Assembly (NCBI RefSeq): GCF_900108295.1
Contig: NZ_FNWK01000002.1
Coordinates: 691,201 to 755,200, forward strand
Source of the DNA: Sphingopyxis sp. YR583
GTDB lineage: Bacteria; Pseudomonadota; Alphaproteobacteria; Sphingomonadales; Sphingomonadaceae
Length of the DNA stretch: 64,000 nt
Reading direction: 5' to 3'
Positions within the stretch are counted from its first letter, which is position 1. Each line of letters begins with the position of its first letter. Position numbers and translations under genes: made by a program. Positions 53,559 to 63,923 of this stretch are shown here, piece by piece. Below the pieces are notes generated by a model, which was given only the letters and a program-made list of their open reading frames with translations, searched no databases and was not told the origin of the DNA.

Positions 53559-53819
53559 TCACCCCCGCCTTCCCCGCCGCGCCCGGATTGCCAGCACAAG
53601 GTCGCGGTGCCGGCTTCGCTCGATGCGCCATATCCGCGCGACGCGGTCGCCCTGTACGGCCAGCAGGCTGCCCGCGAGCGCCAGCGGCATGCCGATCAGC
53701 ACCGTCGTCACCTGTTCGACCGCGCGCGGGAAAAACAGATATCCGGCGAGCGGTACGGCATAGCCCGCCGCCATCGCAGCGATCCCGGCGACACGCCAGC
53801 GGCGCTCGTCGGCACTCAT
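53559..53819 (-). CDS. Small two-helix membrane protein
   Basis: This 86-residue protein has two hydrophobic helices (GIAAMAAGYAVPLAGYLFFP and VTTVLIGMPLALAGSLLAVQ) and a basic C-terminus RSRHRDLVLAIRARRGRRG. Its ATG overlaps the stop of the methyltransferase-like gene (ATGA), so they are coupled. No function is recognised. Confidence 0.65.
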   Translation of the reverse strand: MSADERRWRVAGIAAMAAGYAVPLAGYLFFPRAVEQVTTVLIGMPLALAGSLLAVQGDRVARIWRIERSRHRDLVLAIRARRGRRG

Positions 53820-54283
53820 GCCGCCATCCGCGGCGCGCGCCATCCGATCACGATCTGCGCCGCACGTTCGGCGGCGCGGGCGACCTCGGGCCGCTGCCCC
53901 GCGCCGCCCAGCCACAGCAGGATATCCGCCGGAAACGCCGCTTCCTCGGCCAGTCCCGCCGCCAGTTCGCATGGTTCGAACAGCAGGCCGATCGCGGGAT
54001 CGCGCACCGCCGCCGCCGCATTGTTCGCGCGCCGCAGACACAATGGATCGATCCCGATACCGCGCGCCTCGATCGCGGTGAAGCCGATGGCGCGTGCATG
54101 AAGCGCCGCCCCGATCAGCAGCATCCCGTCGCCGCATTCGGCATCGACGATACGGACCGCGCGGCGGCGGGCGGCGCGAAGATGGGCCAGTGCCGCGGCG
54201 ACGGCGGGCCAGCGCGCGTCGGCCGGACGCCGCGCCGACAGGGTCAATGGATTGGGGAGAATATCGATCATCATGATCGGCAT
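53816..54283 (-). CDS. Small SAM-binding-fold protein
   Basis: This 155-residue protein has the methyltransferase motif I VRIVDAECGDGMLLIGAALH and a second strand region ARGIGIDPLCLRRANNAAAA, but lacks clear motifs for the target. Several ATG codons at 54283, 54274 and 54271 could start it, and none has a good Shine-Dalgarno. It is coupled to the small membrane protein downstream. It may be a truncated or very short methyltransferase. Confidence 0.65.
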   Translation of the reverse strand: MPIMMIDILPNPLTLSARRPADARWPAVAAALAHLRAARRRAVRIVDAECGDGMLLIGAALHARAIGFTAIEARGIGIDPLCLRRANNAAAAVRDPAIGLLFEPCELAAGLAEEAAFPADILLWLGGAGQRPEVARAAERAAQIVIGWRAPRMAA

Positions 54284-54384
54284 GATTAAGGCCGGGGCGC
54301 GTAGAAATTCGAGAGCGATTGCCGCCCGGCCGCATTGAGATTTCATAATGATCCGGGGTCGCGGGACCGGCAGTTCGCAACCGC

Positions 54385-54735
54385 TCAGCCGCGCAGGATC
54401 TTCTCCATCGCCTTCCCCTTGGCGAGTTCGTCGATCAGCTTGTCGAGAATGCGGATTTCCTTCATCAGCGGCTCCTCGATCGTCTCGACCCGGATGCCGC
54501 AGATTACGCCCGTGACCAGTTCCCGCGCGGGATTGAGCCGGGGCGCCTTTTCAAAGAAATCCTCGAAATTCGTTTCCTTCGCCAGCTCGGCCTCAAGCTG
54601 TTTCTGATCATAGCCTGTCAGCCAGCAGAAAATCTCGTCGACCTCGACCTTCGTCCGCCCCTTCTTCTCGGCCTTGGCGATATAATGCGGATACACGCTC
54701 GCGACGCTGATCGAATAGATGCGGTGTTTCGTCAT
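54385..54735 (-). CDS. DUF2200 family protein
   Basis: This 116-residue protein matches the DUF2200 pattern: [40 protein letters not shown] and [20 protein letters not shown], followed by [20 protein letters not shown]. The function is unknown; it is a soluble single-domain protein. It is a separate gene between the methyltransferase-like gene and serB. Confidence 0.82.
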   Translation of the reverse strand: MTKHRIYSISVASVYPHYIAKAEKKGRTKVEVDEIFCWLTGYDQKQLEAELAKETNFEDFFEKAPRLNPARELVTGVICGIRVETIEEPLMKEIRILDKLIDELAKGKAMEKILRG

Positions 54736-54765
54736 CCGCCAACTCCTACGGCGTCGGGGTGCGCC

Positions 54766-55650
54766 CTATCCCATCACCCACTGCCGCCGCGAGTAACCCT
54801 GCGCCCACAGCAGCGCGGTCAGATCGTGATGCCGGATCACCGCCGCCGCCGCTTCGCCCGCCGCCGGGTGCGGATAATATCCAATCCCCAGCCCCGCGCT
54901 CGTAATCATCGGAATGTCGTTCGCACCGTCGCCGACCGCCAGCGTCTCGGCGAGCGGCAGCCCATGCCTAGCCGCCTCGGCCTTCAGCGTTTCCAGCTTC
55001 GTCGCGCTATCGACGATCGGCTCGCGCACCTTGCCGGTCAGCTTGCCGCCGGCAATCTCCAACTCGTTCGCGATCACCTTGTCGAACCCGATCGCTTCGC
55101 CGACCGGCCCGGCAAAGGCAGTAAAGCCGCCCGAAATCAGGATCGAATGCGCGCCATGCGCCTTCATCGTCTGCACCAAAGTGCGCGCACCGCGCGTCAG
55201 CCGCACGCGCTCCATCCGGCAATCGACCAGCGTTGATTCGGGCATTCCGGCCAGCAGCCCGACGCGCTCCTCCAGCGCGGCGCGAAAATCGAGTTCGCCC
55301 TTCATCGCGCGCTCGGTGATCGCCGCGATCTGCGGCTTCAGCCCGGCATAATCCGCGAGTTCGTCGATGCACTCGACGGTGATCATCGTCGAATCCATGT
55401 CGGCAATGATCAGCTTTTTCGTTCGGTCGCCCAGCGGCTGGACGACGATATCCAGCGCGCCATGGTCCATCAGCGCCAATTCCTTGCGCGCGCTGACCAG
55501 GCTGCCCTGGAATACGATATCGGCGGCGTCATGCTCGTCGAGCCAGTGCGGGGCGCCGACATCGTGCCCCGTCGCGGCGAGCCGGTCGATCCCTTCGCGA
55601 ACCACCTCGTCGGTCAGCTTTCCTGCTGCTATCAGCGTCGCGACGAACAT
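54766..55650 (-). CDS. serB: Phosphoserine phosphatase
   Basis: This 294-residue HAD-family phosphatase makes L-serine from phosphoserine. Its motif I is [11 protein letters not shown] with Asp84 (nucleophile) and Asp86, motif II is [11 protein letters not shown], and motif III/IV are [14 protein letters not shown] and [12 protein letters not shown]. The N-terminal 75 residues are ACT-like, typical of SerB. AAGGAGATG nine bases upstream supports ATG 55650. Its start codon overlaps the miaA start codon on the other strand. Confidence 0.95.
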   Translation of the reverse strand: MFVATLIAAGKLTDEVVREGIDRLAATGHDVGAPHWLDEHDAADIVFQGSLVSARKELALMDHGALDIVVQPLGDRTKKLIIADMDSTMITVECIDELADYAGLKPQIAAITERAMKGELDFRAALEERVGLLAGMPESTLVDCRMERVRLTRGARTLVQTMKAHGAHSILISGGFTAFAGPVGEAIGFDKVIANELEIAGGKLTGKVREPIVDSATKLETLKAEAARHGLPLAETLAVGDGANDIPMITSAGLGIGYYPHPAAGEAAAAVIRHHDLTALLWAQGYSRRQWVMG

Positions 55651-56623
55651 GGCATCTCCTTCTTTCTCGACCGCCGGTGCGCGGCTGCCCGTGGCACTTA
55701 TCGCCGGACCCACCGCCAGCGGCAAGAGCGCTTTGGCGGTCGCACTCGCAAAATCTCTTTGCGAGGCGGGGCGTGATGCGATCGTCGTCAACGCCGACGC
55801 GAGTCAGGTCTATGCCGACCTCAAGATCCTCTCGGCGCGCCCGACCGACGAAGAGATGGAGGGCATATCGCACCGCCTCTTCGGCCACATCGACGCCGCC
55901 GACCCGCATAATGCCGTGCGATGGGCGGACGAGGCGCGCGGCGTGATCGCCGAGGCGCACGCCGCGGGGCGAATTCCCGTCCTCGTCGGCGGCACCGGCC
56001 TCCACATGCGCACGCTATTGAATGGCATCGCCCCCGTTCCCGAAATCGACCCCGATATCCGCGAGGCCGTCCGCGCGCTGCCCGTTGCCGACGCGCACGC
56101 CGCCTTGGCCGATGCCGACCCCGCGGCCGCCGCGCGCCTGAACGCGGCCGACACCACCCGCATCGCGCGCGCGCTCGAGGTCGTGCGCTCGACCGGCCGC
56201 ACCCTCGCCGACTGGCAACGGGCGATCGCGGGCGGGATCGCGGACCAGATCGCCCTCGCCCCGCTGATCCTTTTGCCCCCGCGCGACTGGCTGCGCGAAC
56301 GGTGCGATTTGCGGCTTGTCCAGATGTTCGACCGCGGCGCCGTCAAGGAGGCCGAGGTCCTGCTCGCGCGCGGCCTCGACCCCGACCTGCCCGCGATGCG
56401 CGCGATCGGCGTGCCCCAGATTGCCGGCCATCTCGCGGGCGAGGTCACCCGCGACGAGGCGCTCGACCAGACGCAGGCCGCGACGCGCCAATATGCAAAG
56501 CGCCAATATACGTGGTTCCGCAACCAGCCGCCCGCCGACTGGATGCGACACGCGGAATCATTAAACATCGATTCAATCAATGAATTAGCAATAATATTAC
56601 GTGCTAAGCTGTTGACAGGATAG
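55649..56623 (+). CDS. miaA: tRNA dimethylallyltransferase
   Basis: This 324-residue enzyme isopentenylates A37 of tRNAs reading UNN codons. Its P-loop is [12 protein letters not shown] (residues 19-30), followed by [34 protein letters not shown] and the C-terminal [17 protein letters not shown] 55649 fits the family start, but there is no Shine-Dalgarno; GTG 55691 is an alternative. Its last codons are AT-rich ([15 protein letters not shown]), which may mark the junction with the following promoter. Confidence 0.94.
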   Translation: MASPSFSTAGARLPVALIAGPTASGKSALAVALAKSLCEAGRDAIVVNADASQVYADLKILSARPTDEEMEGISHRLFGHIDAADPHNAVRWADEARGVIAEAHAAGRIPVLVGGTGLHMRTLLNGIAPVPEIDPDIREAVRALPVADAHAALADADPAAAARLNAADTTRIARALEVVRSTGRTLADWQRAIAGGIADQIALAPLILLPPRDWLRERCDLRLVQMFDRGAVKEAEVLLARGLDPDLPAMRAIGVPQIAGHLAGEVTRDEALDQTQAATRQYAKRQYTWFRNQPPADWMRHAESLNIDSINELAIILRAKLLTG

Positions 56624-56640
56624 AATCATACACCTATTGC
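56612..56640 (+). promoter_or_regulatory. Candidate ilvB promoter
   Basis: TTGACA at 56612-56617, a perfect -35 consensus, is 17 bases from TATTGC at 56635-56640. It overlaps the end of miaA. A transcript starting near 56647 would run straight into the terminator hairpin at 56653. Confidence 0.55.
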
Positions 56641-56652
56641 CCGCAGCCTGTT

Positions 56653-56677
56653 GCAGCGCACAAGCGCTGCCTTTTTT
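56653..56677 (+). terminator. Intrinsic terminator before ilvB (possible attenuator)
   Basis: GCAGCGC-ACAA-GCGCTGC with CTTTTTT is a textbook intrinsic terminator, 30 bases after the miaA stop and 22 bases before the ilvB start codon. It ends miaA transcription, but the only promoter-like sequence for ilvB lies upstream of it, so regulated read-through is likely. Confidence 0.85.
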
Positions 56678-56698
56678 ATTGCTGAAAGGAGTTTCGTC

Positions 56699-58453
56699 GT
56701 GACGGAAATGAGTGGTGCCGACATGGTGGTTCAGGCGCTGGTCGACCTCGGGGTCGATACGGTGTTCGGCTATCCGGGCGGCGCGGTCCTTCCCATCTAT
56801 GACGCGCTCTACAAGCACCCGACGATCAAGCACATCCTCGTCCGCCACGAACAGGCGGCGACCCATGCGGCAGAGGGCTATGCGCGCTCGACCGGCAAGC
56901 CCGGCGTCGTGCTCGTCACCTCGGGGCCCGGCGCGACCAACGCGGTCACCGGCATCACCGATGCGCTGCTCGATTCCATTCCGATGGTCGTGCTCACGGG
57001 TCAGGTGTCGACCGCGCTGATCGGCACCGACGCGTTCCAAGAATGCGACACCGTCGGCATCACGCGCCATTGCACCAAGCATAATTATCTCGTGATGGAT
57101 CCCGACCGCCTCGGCCCGATCCTGCACGAGGCCTTCCATATCGCAACCCACGGCCGCCCCGGCCCGGTGGTGATCGATATCCCGAAGAATGTGCAGGTCG
57201 CGACGGGCGACTATGTCGTGCCCGAAAAGATCCTGCACAACAGCTACCGCCCGCAGGTCGAACCCGACACCAATGCCATCGCGGCGGCGGTCGAGATGAT
57301 CGCCGCGGCCGAGCGCCCCGTCTTCTACACCGGCGGCGGCGTGATCAACGCCGGTCCCGATGCCAGTGCGGCATTGCGCCAGCTCGTCGAACTGACCGGT
57401 GCGCCAGTCACCTCGACGCTGATGGGTCTTGGCGCCTTCCCGTCGGACGACGACAAATGGCTCGGCATGCTCGGCATGCACGGCACCTATGAATCGAACA
57501 TGGCGATGAACCGTGCCGACCTGATCATCGCGGTCGGCGCGCGCTTCGACGACCGTGTCACCGGCCGCCTCGACGCCTTTTCGCCCGATTCAAAGAAGAT
57601 CCACATCGATATCGACCGCAGCTCGATCAACAAGATCGTGCCGGTTGATCTCGCGATCGTCGGCGATGCCGGCCGCGCGCTCGATGCGCTCGTCGCGGGC
57701 TGGCAGGCCAAGGGCCACAAGGCACGCGACCTTGGCGAATGGTGGCGCCGCATCGACGGCTGGCGCGCGACGCGCTGCCTCGACTTCCCTGAAAAGAAGG
57801 AAGCCGACGCCGAAATCATGCCGCAGCGCGCGGTCAGGGCGCTGTTCGACGCGACGCGCGGCCGCGATCCGATCATCACGACCGAGGTCGGCCAGCACCA
57901 GATGTGGGCGGCGCAGCATTTCGGTTTTGCCGAGCCCAATCGCTGGCTGACCAGCGGCGGCCTCGGCACGATGGGCTACGGCTTCCCCGCCGCGGTCGGC
58001 GCGCAGATCGCCAACCCCGACCGCCTCGTCATCTGCATCGCGGGCGAAGCCAGCCTGCAGATGAACATTCAGGAAATGGGCACGGTCGCGCAATATCGCC
58101 TGCCGGTGAAGATCTTCATCCTCAACAATGAATGGATGGGCATGGTCCGCCAATGGCAGGAACTGACCTATGAAAGCCGCTATTCGAACAGCTATTCGGA
58201 CAGCCTGCCCGATTTCGTGAAGCTCGCGGAAGCCTATGGGTGGACGGGCATGCGCATCGACACGCTCGGCGAGCTCGAAGCGGGCATCCAGACGATGATC
58301 GACACGCCGGGTCCGGTGATCGTCGATTGCCGCGTCGCGAAACTCGCCAATTGCTTCCCGATGATCCCCTCGGGCGCCGCGCACACCGAAATGCTCCTCC
58401 AGCCGAGCGACGTGACCGGCACGATGGACGACGAAGCCAAGGCACTGGTGTAA
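56699..58453 (+). CDS. ilvB: Acetolactate synthase large subunit
   Basis: This 584-residue TPP enzyme catalyses the first step of valine, leucine and isoleucine synthesis. The catalytic Glu51 is in VRHEQAATHAAEGYAR; the TPP/Mg motif is GEASLQMN at 449-456, with GE where GD is usual, a variant also seen in other alphaproteobacteria. The start is GTG at 56699 (VTEMSGADMVVQAL), seven bases after AAAGGAG. It is the first gene of ilvB-ilvN-ilvC, with ilvN four bases downstream. Confidence 0.97.
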   Translation: MTEMSGADMVVQALVDLGVDTVFGYPGGAVLPIYDALYKHPTIKHILVRHEQAATHAAEGYARSTGKPGVVLVTSGPGATNAVTGITDALLDSIPMVVLTGQVSTALIGTDAFQECDTVGITRHCTKHNYLVMDPDRLGPILHEAFHIATHGRPGPVVIDIPKNVQVATGDYVVPEKILHNSYRPQVEPDTNAIAAAVEMIAAAERPVFYTGGGVINAGPDASAALRQLVELTGAPVTSTLMGLGAFPSDDDKWLGMLGMHGTYESNMAMNRADLIIAVGARFDDRVTGRLDAFSPDSKKIHIDIDRSSINKIVPVDLAIVGDAGRALDALVAGWQAKGHKARDLGEWWRRIDGWRATRCLDFPEKKEADAEIMPQRAVRALFDATRGRDPIITTEVGQHQMWAAQHFGFAEPNRWLTSGGLGTMGYGFPAAVGAQIANPDRLVICIAGEASLQMNIQEMGTVAQYRLPVKIFILNNEWMGMVRQWQELTYESRYSNSYSDSLPDFVKLAEAYGWTGMRIDTLGELEAGIQTMIDTPGPVIVDCRVAKLANCFPMIPSGAAHTEMLLQPSDVTGTMDDEAKALV

Positions 58454-58457
58454 CATT

Positions 58458-60079
<1,622 letters not shown>

Positions 60080-60119
60080 CGGCCTTTCGCAATCGCGGGC
60101 GAGGAGCTAGGGCCGGGTC

Positions 60120-60746
60120 ATGGCATCCGACCTCTCCTTCGCCTGCGATTGCGGGACCGTGACCGGGACGATGCTTAGCGTCGGCCCCGATCAGGGCGAC
60201 CATGTCGTCTGCCACTGCACCGATTGCCAGAACCTCACCCGCCATCTCGGCCACGCCGAACGGATACTCGACGCACACGGCGGCACCGCGCTCTATCAGA
60301 CCCGCTGCGCCCGCGTGCGGATCGGCACCGGCCGCGACCGGCTCGCCTGCGTCCATCTGACCGACAAGCCGACATTGCGCTGGTACGCCGAATGCTGCCG
60401 GACGCCGCTGTTCAACAGCTATGCGAATGGCAAAGTCCCCTACATCACGATCCAGCTCGCCGCCTGCGATCCGGCGACGCGCGACCGGCTCGTCGGCCCG
60501 CCGCGCGGCCATCTCTTCACCGCCGACGGCATCGGCGACACCCGCGATCTTCGCAAAATGAGCATGGGCACCTTGATGCGGCGATTTTTCCCGCGGATGA
60601 TCAAGGACATCGTATCGGGCGACCGGCGCCGATCGCCGCTCTTCGACACAAAGACCCTCGAACCGATCGCAGAGCCACACCGCCTGACCGCCGAAGAACG
60701 GCAGGCGCTGAAGCAGGGGCAGCCAAGCGCCGCCTCGCCACCCTAG
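60120..60746 (+). CDS. GFA/DUF6151-like cysteine-rich zinc-binding protein
   Basis: This 208-residue protein resembles glutathione-dependent formaldehyde-activating enzymes and the related DUF6151: cysteines occur in FACDCGTVTG, VVCHCTDCQNLTRHLG and the later AECCRTPLFNSYANG, which should bind zinc. The catalytic role is unproven for this branch. It begins 40 bases after ilvC and ends 13 bases before bioF, and may be transcribed with either. Confidence 0.8.
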   Translation: MASDLSFACDCGTVTGTMLSVGPDQGDHVVCHCTDCQNLTRHLGHAERILDAHGGTALYQTRCARVRIGTGRDRLACVHLTDKPTLRWYAECCRTPLFNSYANGKVPYITIQLAACDPATRDRLVGPPRGHLFTADGIGDTRDLRKMSMGTLMRRFFPRMIKDIVSGDRRRSPLFDTKTLEPIAEPHRLTAEERQALKQGQPSAASPP

Positions 60747-60759
60747 CCCGAAAGACATC

Positions 60760-61896
60760 ATGGCGACCTCTCCCTTCACCGCCCATCGCTCCAATCTCGA
60801 GGCGCTCGCGCGCGACGGCCGCCGCCGCACCCTCGCGCCGCGCGCGGGGCGCGACTTCGCCTCGAACGACTATCTCGGCCTCGCCGACAGCGAAGCGCTC
60901 CGCACCGCGCTCGCCACGGGCATCGAGCGCGGCCTCCCCGCCGGCTCGGGCGGCTCGCGCCTGCTCCGCGGCAACCATGGCGAGCATGAAGCGCTCGAAG
61001 CGTACGCCGCGCGCCACTATGGCAGCGAGGCGGCGCTCTTTTTCGCGACCGGCTTCGCCGCGAACGCCGCGCTTTTCGCGACGCTTCCGCAGCGCGGCGA
61101 CCTCGTCGTCCATGACGAGTTGATCCACGCAAGCGCGCACGACGGGATGAAGCTCGGCCGCGCCGGCCATGTCGCCGCCGCACACAATGACGCGCAGGCC
61201 TTCGCCGACATCATCGCGCGCTGGCGCGCCGGGGGCGGTGCGGGCACCCCATGGATCGCGGTCGAGAGCCTCTACAGCATGGACGGCGACCGCGCCCCGC
61301 TCGCCGATCTCGCCGCCGTCGCCGACCGTTACGACGCGGTGCTCGTCGTCGATGAAGCCCATGCGACCGGCGTATTCGGCGCCGGCGGCGCCGGCCTCGC
61401 GCACAGCCTGCCGCGCCGCGACAACCTCGTCATCCTCCACACCTGCGGCAAGGCGCTCGGTGCCGAGGGGGCGCTGCTCTGCGCCCCTGCGATCGCCACC
61501 GACTTCCTCGTCAACCGCGGCCGTCCGTTCATCTTCTCGACCGCGCCGTCGCCCTTGATGGCGTGGCTCGTCCGTCAGGCGATCGAGATCGTCGCGAACG
61601 AGCCCGAACGACAGGCGCGCCTCCACGCCCTCGTCCGCCACGCCGCCGAACGTCTCGTGCCGCTCGGCATCCCCGCCAGCGGCACGCAGATCCTCCCCGT
61701 CATCATCGGCGACAACGACCGCACGATGCGCATCGCGGGCAGCCTCCGCGAAGCCGGCTTCGACATCCGCGGCATCCGGCCGCCGACGGTGGCGCAGGGA
61801 ACCGCGCGCCTGCGCATCGCGATCACGCTCAATGTTGATGAAGTTAACATTGACGACATGGCCGACGCGCTGGCCTCCGCGATGGCCGCGACATGA
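60760..61896 (+). CDS. bioF: 8-amino-7-oxononanoate synthase
   Basis: This 378-residue PLP enzyme condenses pimeloyl-CoA/ACP with alanine in biotin synthesis. FASNDYLGLADSEALRTAL and GSGGSRLLRGNHGEHEALEA are near the N-terminus, VDEAHATGVFGAGGAG holds the PLP Asp/His, and Lys231 in HTCGKALGAEGA forms the Schiff base. No strong Shine-Dalgarno is seen. Its stop overlaps the bioD start by four bases (ATGA). Its last codons include the AT-rich run encoding NVDEVNID. Confidence 0.93.
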   Translation: MATSPFTAHRSNLEALARDGRRRTLAPRAGRDFASNDYLGLADSEALRTALATGIERGLPAGSGGSRLLRGNHGEHEALEAYAARHYGSEAALFFATGFAANAALFATLPQRGDLVVHDELIHASAHDGMKLGRAGHVAAAHNDAQAFADIIARWRAGGGAGTPWIAVESLYSMDGDRAPLADLAAVADRYDAVLVVDEAHATGVFGAGGAGLAHSLPRRDNLVILHTCGKALGAEGALLCAPAIATDFLVNRGRPFIFSTAPSPLMAWLVRQAIEIVANEPERQARLHALVRHAAERLVPLGIPASGTQILPVIIGDNDRTMRIAGSLREAGFDIRGIRPPTVAQGTARLRIAITLNVDEVNIDDMADALASAMAAT

Positions 61897-62501
61897 CCCG
61901 CTTCGTCGTCACCGGCACCGACACTGGCATCGGGAAAACCATCTTTTCCGCCGCTTTGGCGCAAGCGGCCAGTACCCCCTACTGGAAACCGATCCAGTCG
62001 GGCCTCGAAGACGAGACCGACAGCGAGGTCGTCGCGCGCCTCGCCTCGGTGCCGATCCGGCCCGAGGCGTACCGCCTCGTCACCCCCGCCTCGCCGCATC
62101 TCGCCGCCGAAATTGACGATGTTAACATTGACGTCGAAACGCTCGTGCCGCCGCCCGGCGACCTTATCGTCGAAGGCGCCGGCGGCGCGCTCGTCCCCGT
62201 CACCCGCACCACCCTCTACGCCGATCTTTTCGCGAAATGGCAGGTGCCGGTGATCGTCTGCGCGCGCACCGCGCTCGGTACGATCAACCACAGCCTGCTC
62301 ACGATCGAGGCGCTCAAAGCGCGCGGCGTCCCGATCCACGGCCTCGCCTTTCTCGGCGATGCGGTGGAGGACAGCGAAGCGATCATCGCCGACATTTCGG
62401 GCGTCCGCCGCCTCGGCCGCCTGCCGGTCATCGATCCGCTGACGCCCGAAACGCTGGCTGCTGCGTTCAACGCGAACTTCGCCCGCGCCGATTTCCTCTA
62501 A
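61893..62501 (+). CDS. bioD: Dethiobiotin synthetase
   Basis: This 202-residue enzyme forms the ureido ring of dethiobiotin. The P-loop is VTGTDTGIGKTIFSAALAQA (residues 6-25), with KPIQSGLEDE and EGAGGALVPVT for substrate and nucleotide. It overlaps bioF. Between bioD and bioA lies a 105-base composite palindromic element. Confidence 0.93.
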   Translation: MTRFVVTGTDTGIGKTIFSAALAQAASTPYWKPIQSGLEDETDSEVVARLASVPIRPEAYRLVTPASPHLAAEIDDVNIDVETLVPPPGDLIVEGAGGALVPVTRTTLYADLFAKWQVPVIVCARTALGTINHSLLTIEALKARGVPIHGLAFLGDAVEDSEAIIADISGVRRLGRLPVIDPLTPETLAAAFNANFARADFL

Positions 62502-62506
62502 ATCTT

Positions 62507-62611
62507 CGTCATTCCCGCGAACGCGGGAACCCAGCGCGATAAATATCCACCCGCAGGGTGGCATTCGGCCGGCAACGGTGCCACTGGGTTCCCGCTTTCG
62601 CGGGAATGACG
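62507..62611. repeat. Composite palindromic element between bioD and bioA
   Basis: Outer arms 62507-62534 and 62584-62611 are inverted copies, 28 bases with one mismatch, each starting CGTCATTCCCGCG in its own direction and each a small palindrome in itself. Inside lie a perfect CCACCC-GCA-GGGTGG hairpin (62547-62561) and the pair TGGCA/TGCCA. It is the most complete copy of the CATTCCCGCG family in the window and resembles composite REP (BIME-like) elements. It ends right before the GAGG of bioA. Confidence 0.85.
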
Positions 62612-62620
62612 AGGTAAAAG

Positions 62621-63895
62621 ATGACGCAAACCCCCACCTCCCCCGTCTGGCACCCCTTCACCCAGCACGGCCTCGGCGATCCCATCCCGCTGATAAGCCA
62701 CGCCAAAGGCGCCAAACTCTACGCCGCCGACGGGCAAAGCTGGATCGACGCGATCTCGAGCTGGTGGGTCACCACCCACGGCCACGCGCACCCGCGCATC
62801 ATGGCCGCGATCCGCGCCCAGACCGAAAAGCTCGACCAGCTCATCTTCGCCGGCTGGACGCACGAACCCGCCGAGACGCTCGCCGCCGAACTGGTCCGCA
62901 TCACCCCCGATCCGCTCACCCGCGTCTTCTTCTCGGACTCGGGCTCGACCAGCGTCGAGGTCGCGCTCAAGATGGCGCTCGGCTACTGGTTCAACATCGG
63001 CGAGCCGCGCAGCCGCATCCTCGTCCTCGAACATAGCTATCATGGCGACACGATCGGCACGATGTCGGTCGGCGAGCGCGGCGTCTACAACCGCGCCTGG
63101 CAGCCGTTGCTCTTCGACGTCGGCACCATCCCCTTCCCCCACGAAGGCATGGAGCAAGCCACGCTCGACGCGCTAGAAGCCGCCTGCAGAGGCCAGGAAG
63201 CGGGCAGCGCGCCCGCCGCCTTCATTGTCGAGCCGCTGATCCTCGGCGCCGGCGGGATGCTCATCTACCCCGCATGGGTGCTCGCCGAGATGCGCGCGAT
63301 CTGCGCGCGCCATGGCGTCCTCTTCATCGCCGACGAGGTGATGACCGGCTGGGGCCGCACCGGCACGCGCTTCGCCTGCGATCAGGCGGGCATCATCCCC
63401 GATATCGTCTGCCTGTCGAAGGGCCTCACCGGCGGCGCGATGCCGCTCGCGGTGACGCTCTGCATCGAACCGATCTTCGAAGCCCATTTCTCGACCGACC
63501 GCAGCAAAACCTTCTATCATTCGAGCAGCTATACCGCGAACCCGATCGCCTGCGCCGCCGCCAACGCCAATCTCGAAATCTGGCGCGACGAGCCCGTCCA
63601 GCAGCGCATCGACACCCTCGCCGACGCACAGGCGGCGCATCTTTCGCTGCTCAGCCACGACCCGCGCGCCCAAAACCCCCGCCGCCTCGGCACCATCGCG
63701 GCGCTCGACATCGTCGTGCCGGACTCGGGCTATCTCTCGAACCTCGCCCCGCGCCTGATCGCCTTCTATCGCGACCAAGGCGTCCTCCTCCGCCCGCTCG
63801 GCAACACGCTCTATGTCATGCCACCCTATTGCATCACCGCCGACGAGCTGGCGCAGGTGTGGGACGCGATAAAAGCGTCGCTTGGCGCCGTATAA
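62621..63895 (+). CDS. bioA: Adenosylmethionine-8-amino-7-oxononanoate aminotransferase
   Basis: This 424-residue class III aminotransferase uses SAM as amino donor to make 7,8-diaminononanoate. The start WHPFTQHGLGDPIPLISHAK is typical, SWWVTTHGHAHPRI precedes the cofactor domain, GSTSVEVALKMALGYW and EHSYHGDTIGTMSVGERGVY hold substrate and PLP contacts, and Lys267 in LSKGLTGG binds PLP. GAGGT, at the end of the palindromic element, is its ribosome binding site. The biotin set here is F-D-A; bioB and bioC are not in the window. Confidence 0.95.
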   Translation: MTQTPTSPVWHPFTQHGLGDPIPLISHAKGAKLYAADGQSWIDAISSWWVTTHGHAHPRIMAAIRAQTEKLDQLIFAGWTHEPAETLAAELVRITPDPLTRVFFSDSGSTSVEVALKMALGYWFNIGEPRSRILVLEHSYHGDTIGTMSVGERGVYNRAWQPLLFDVGTIPFPHEGMEQATLDALEAACRGQEAGSAPAAFIVEPLILGAGGMLIYPAWVLAEMRAICARHGVLFIADEVMTGWGRTGTRFACDQAGIIPDIVCLSKGLTGGAMPLAVTLCIEPIFEAHFSTDRSKTFYHSSSYTANPIACAAANANLEIWRDEPVQQRIDTLADAQAAHLSLLSHDPRAQNPRRLGTIAALDIVVPDSGYLSNLAPRLIAFYRDQGVLLRPLGNTLYVMPPYCITADELAQVWDAIKASLGAV

Positions 63896-63923
63896 GGCAA
63901 CGACCGGAAACGACCGCTAGCGG

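Noticed and set aside
53588..54289. A plus-strand 233-residue frame opposite the small SAM-fold gene
   Set aside because: Its product is Arg/Ala/Pro-rich without motifs, whereas the minus strand gives VDAECGDG and a membrane protein with ATGA coupling.
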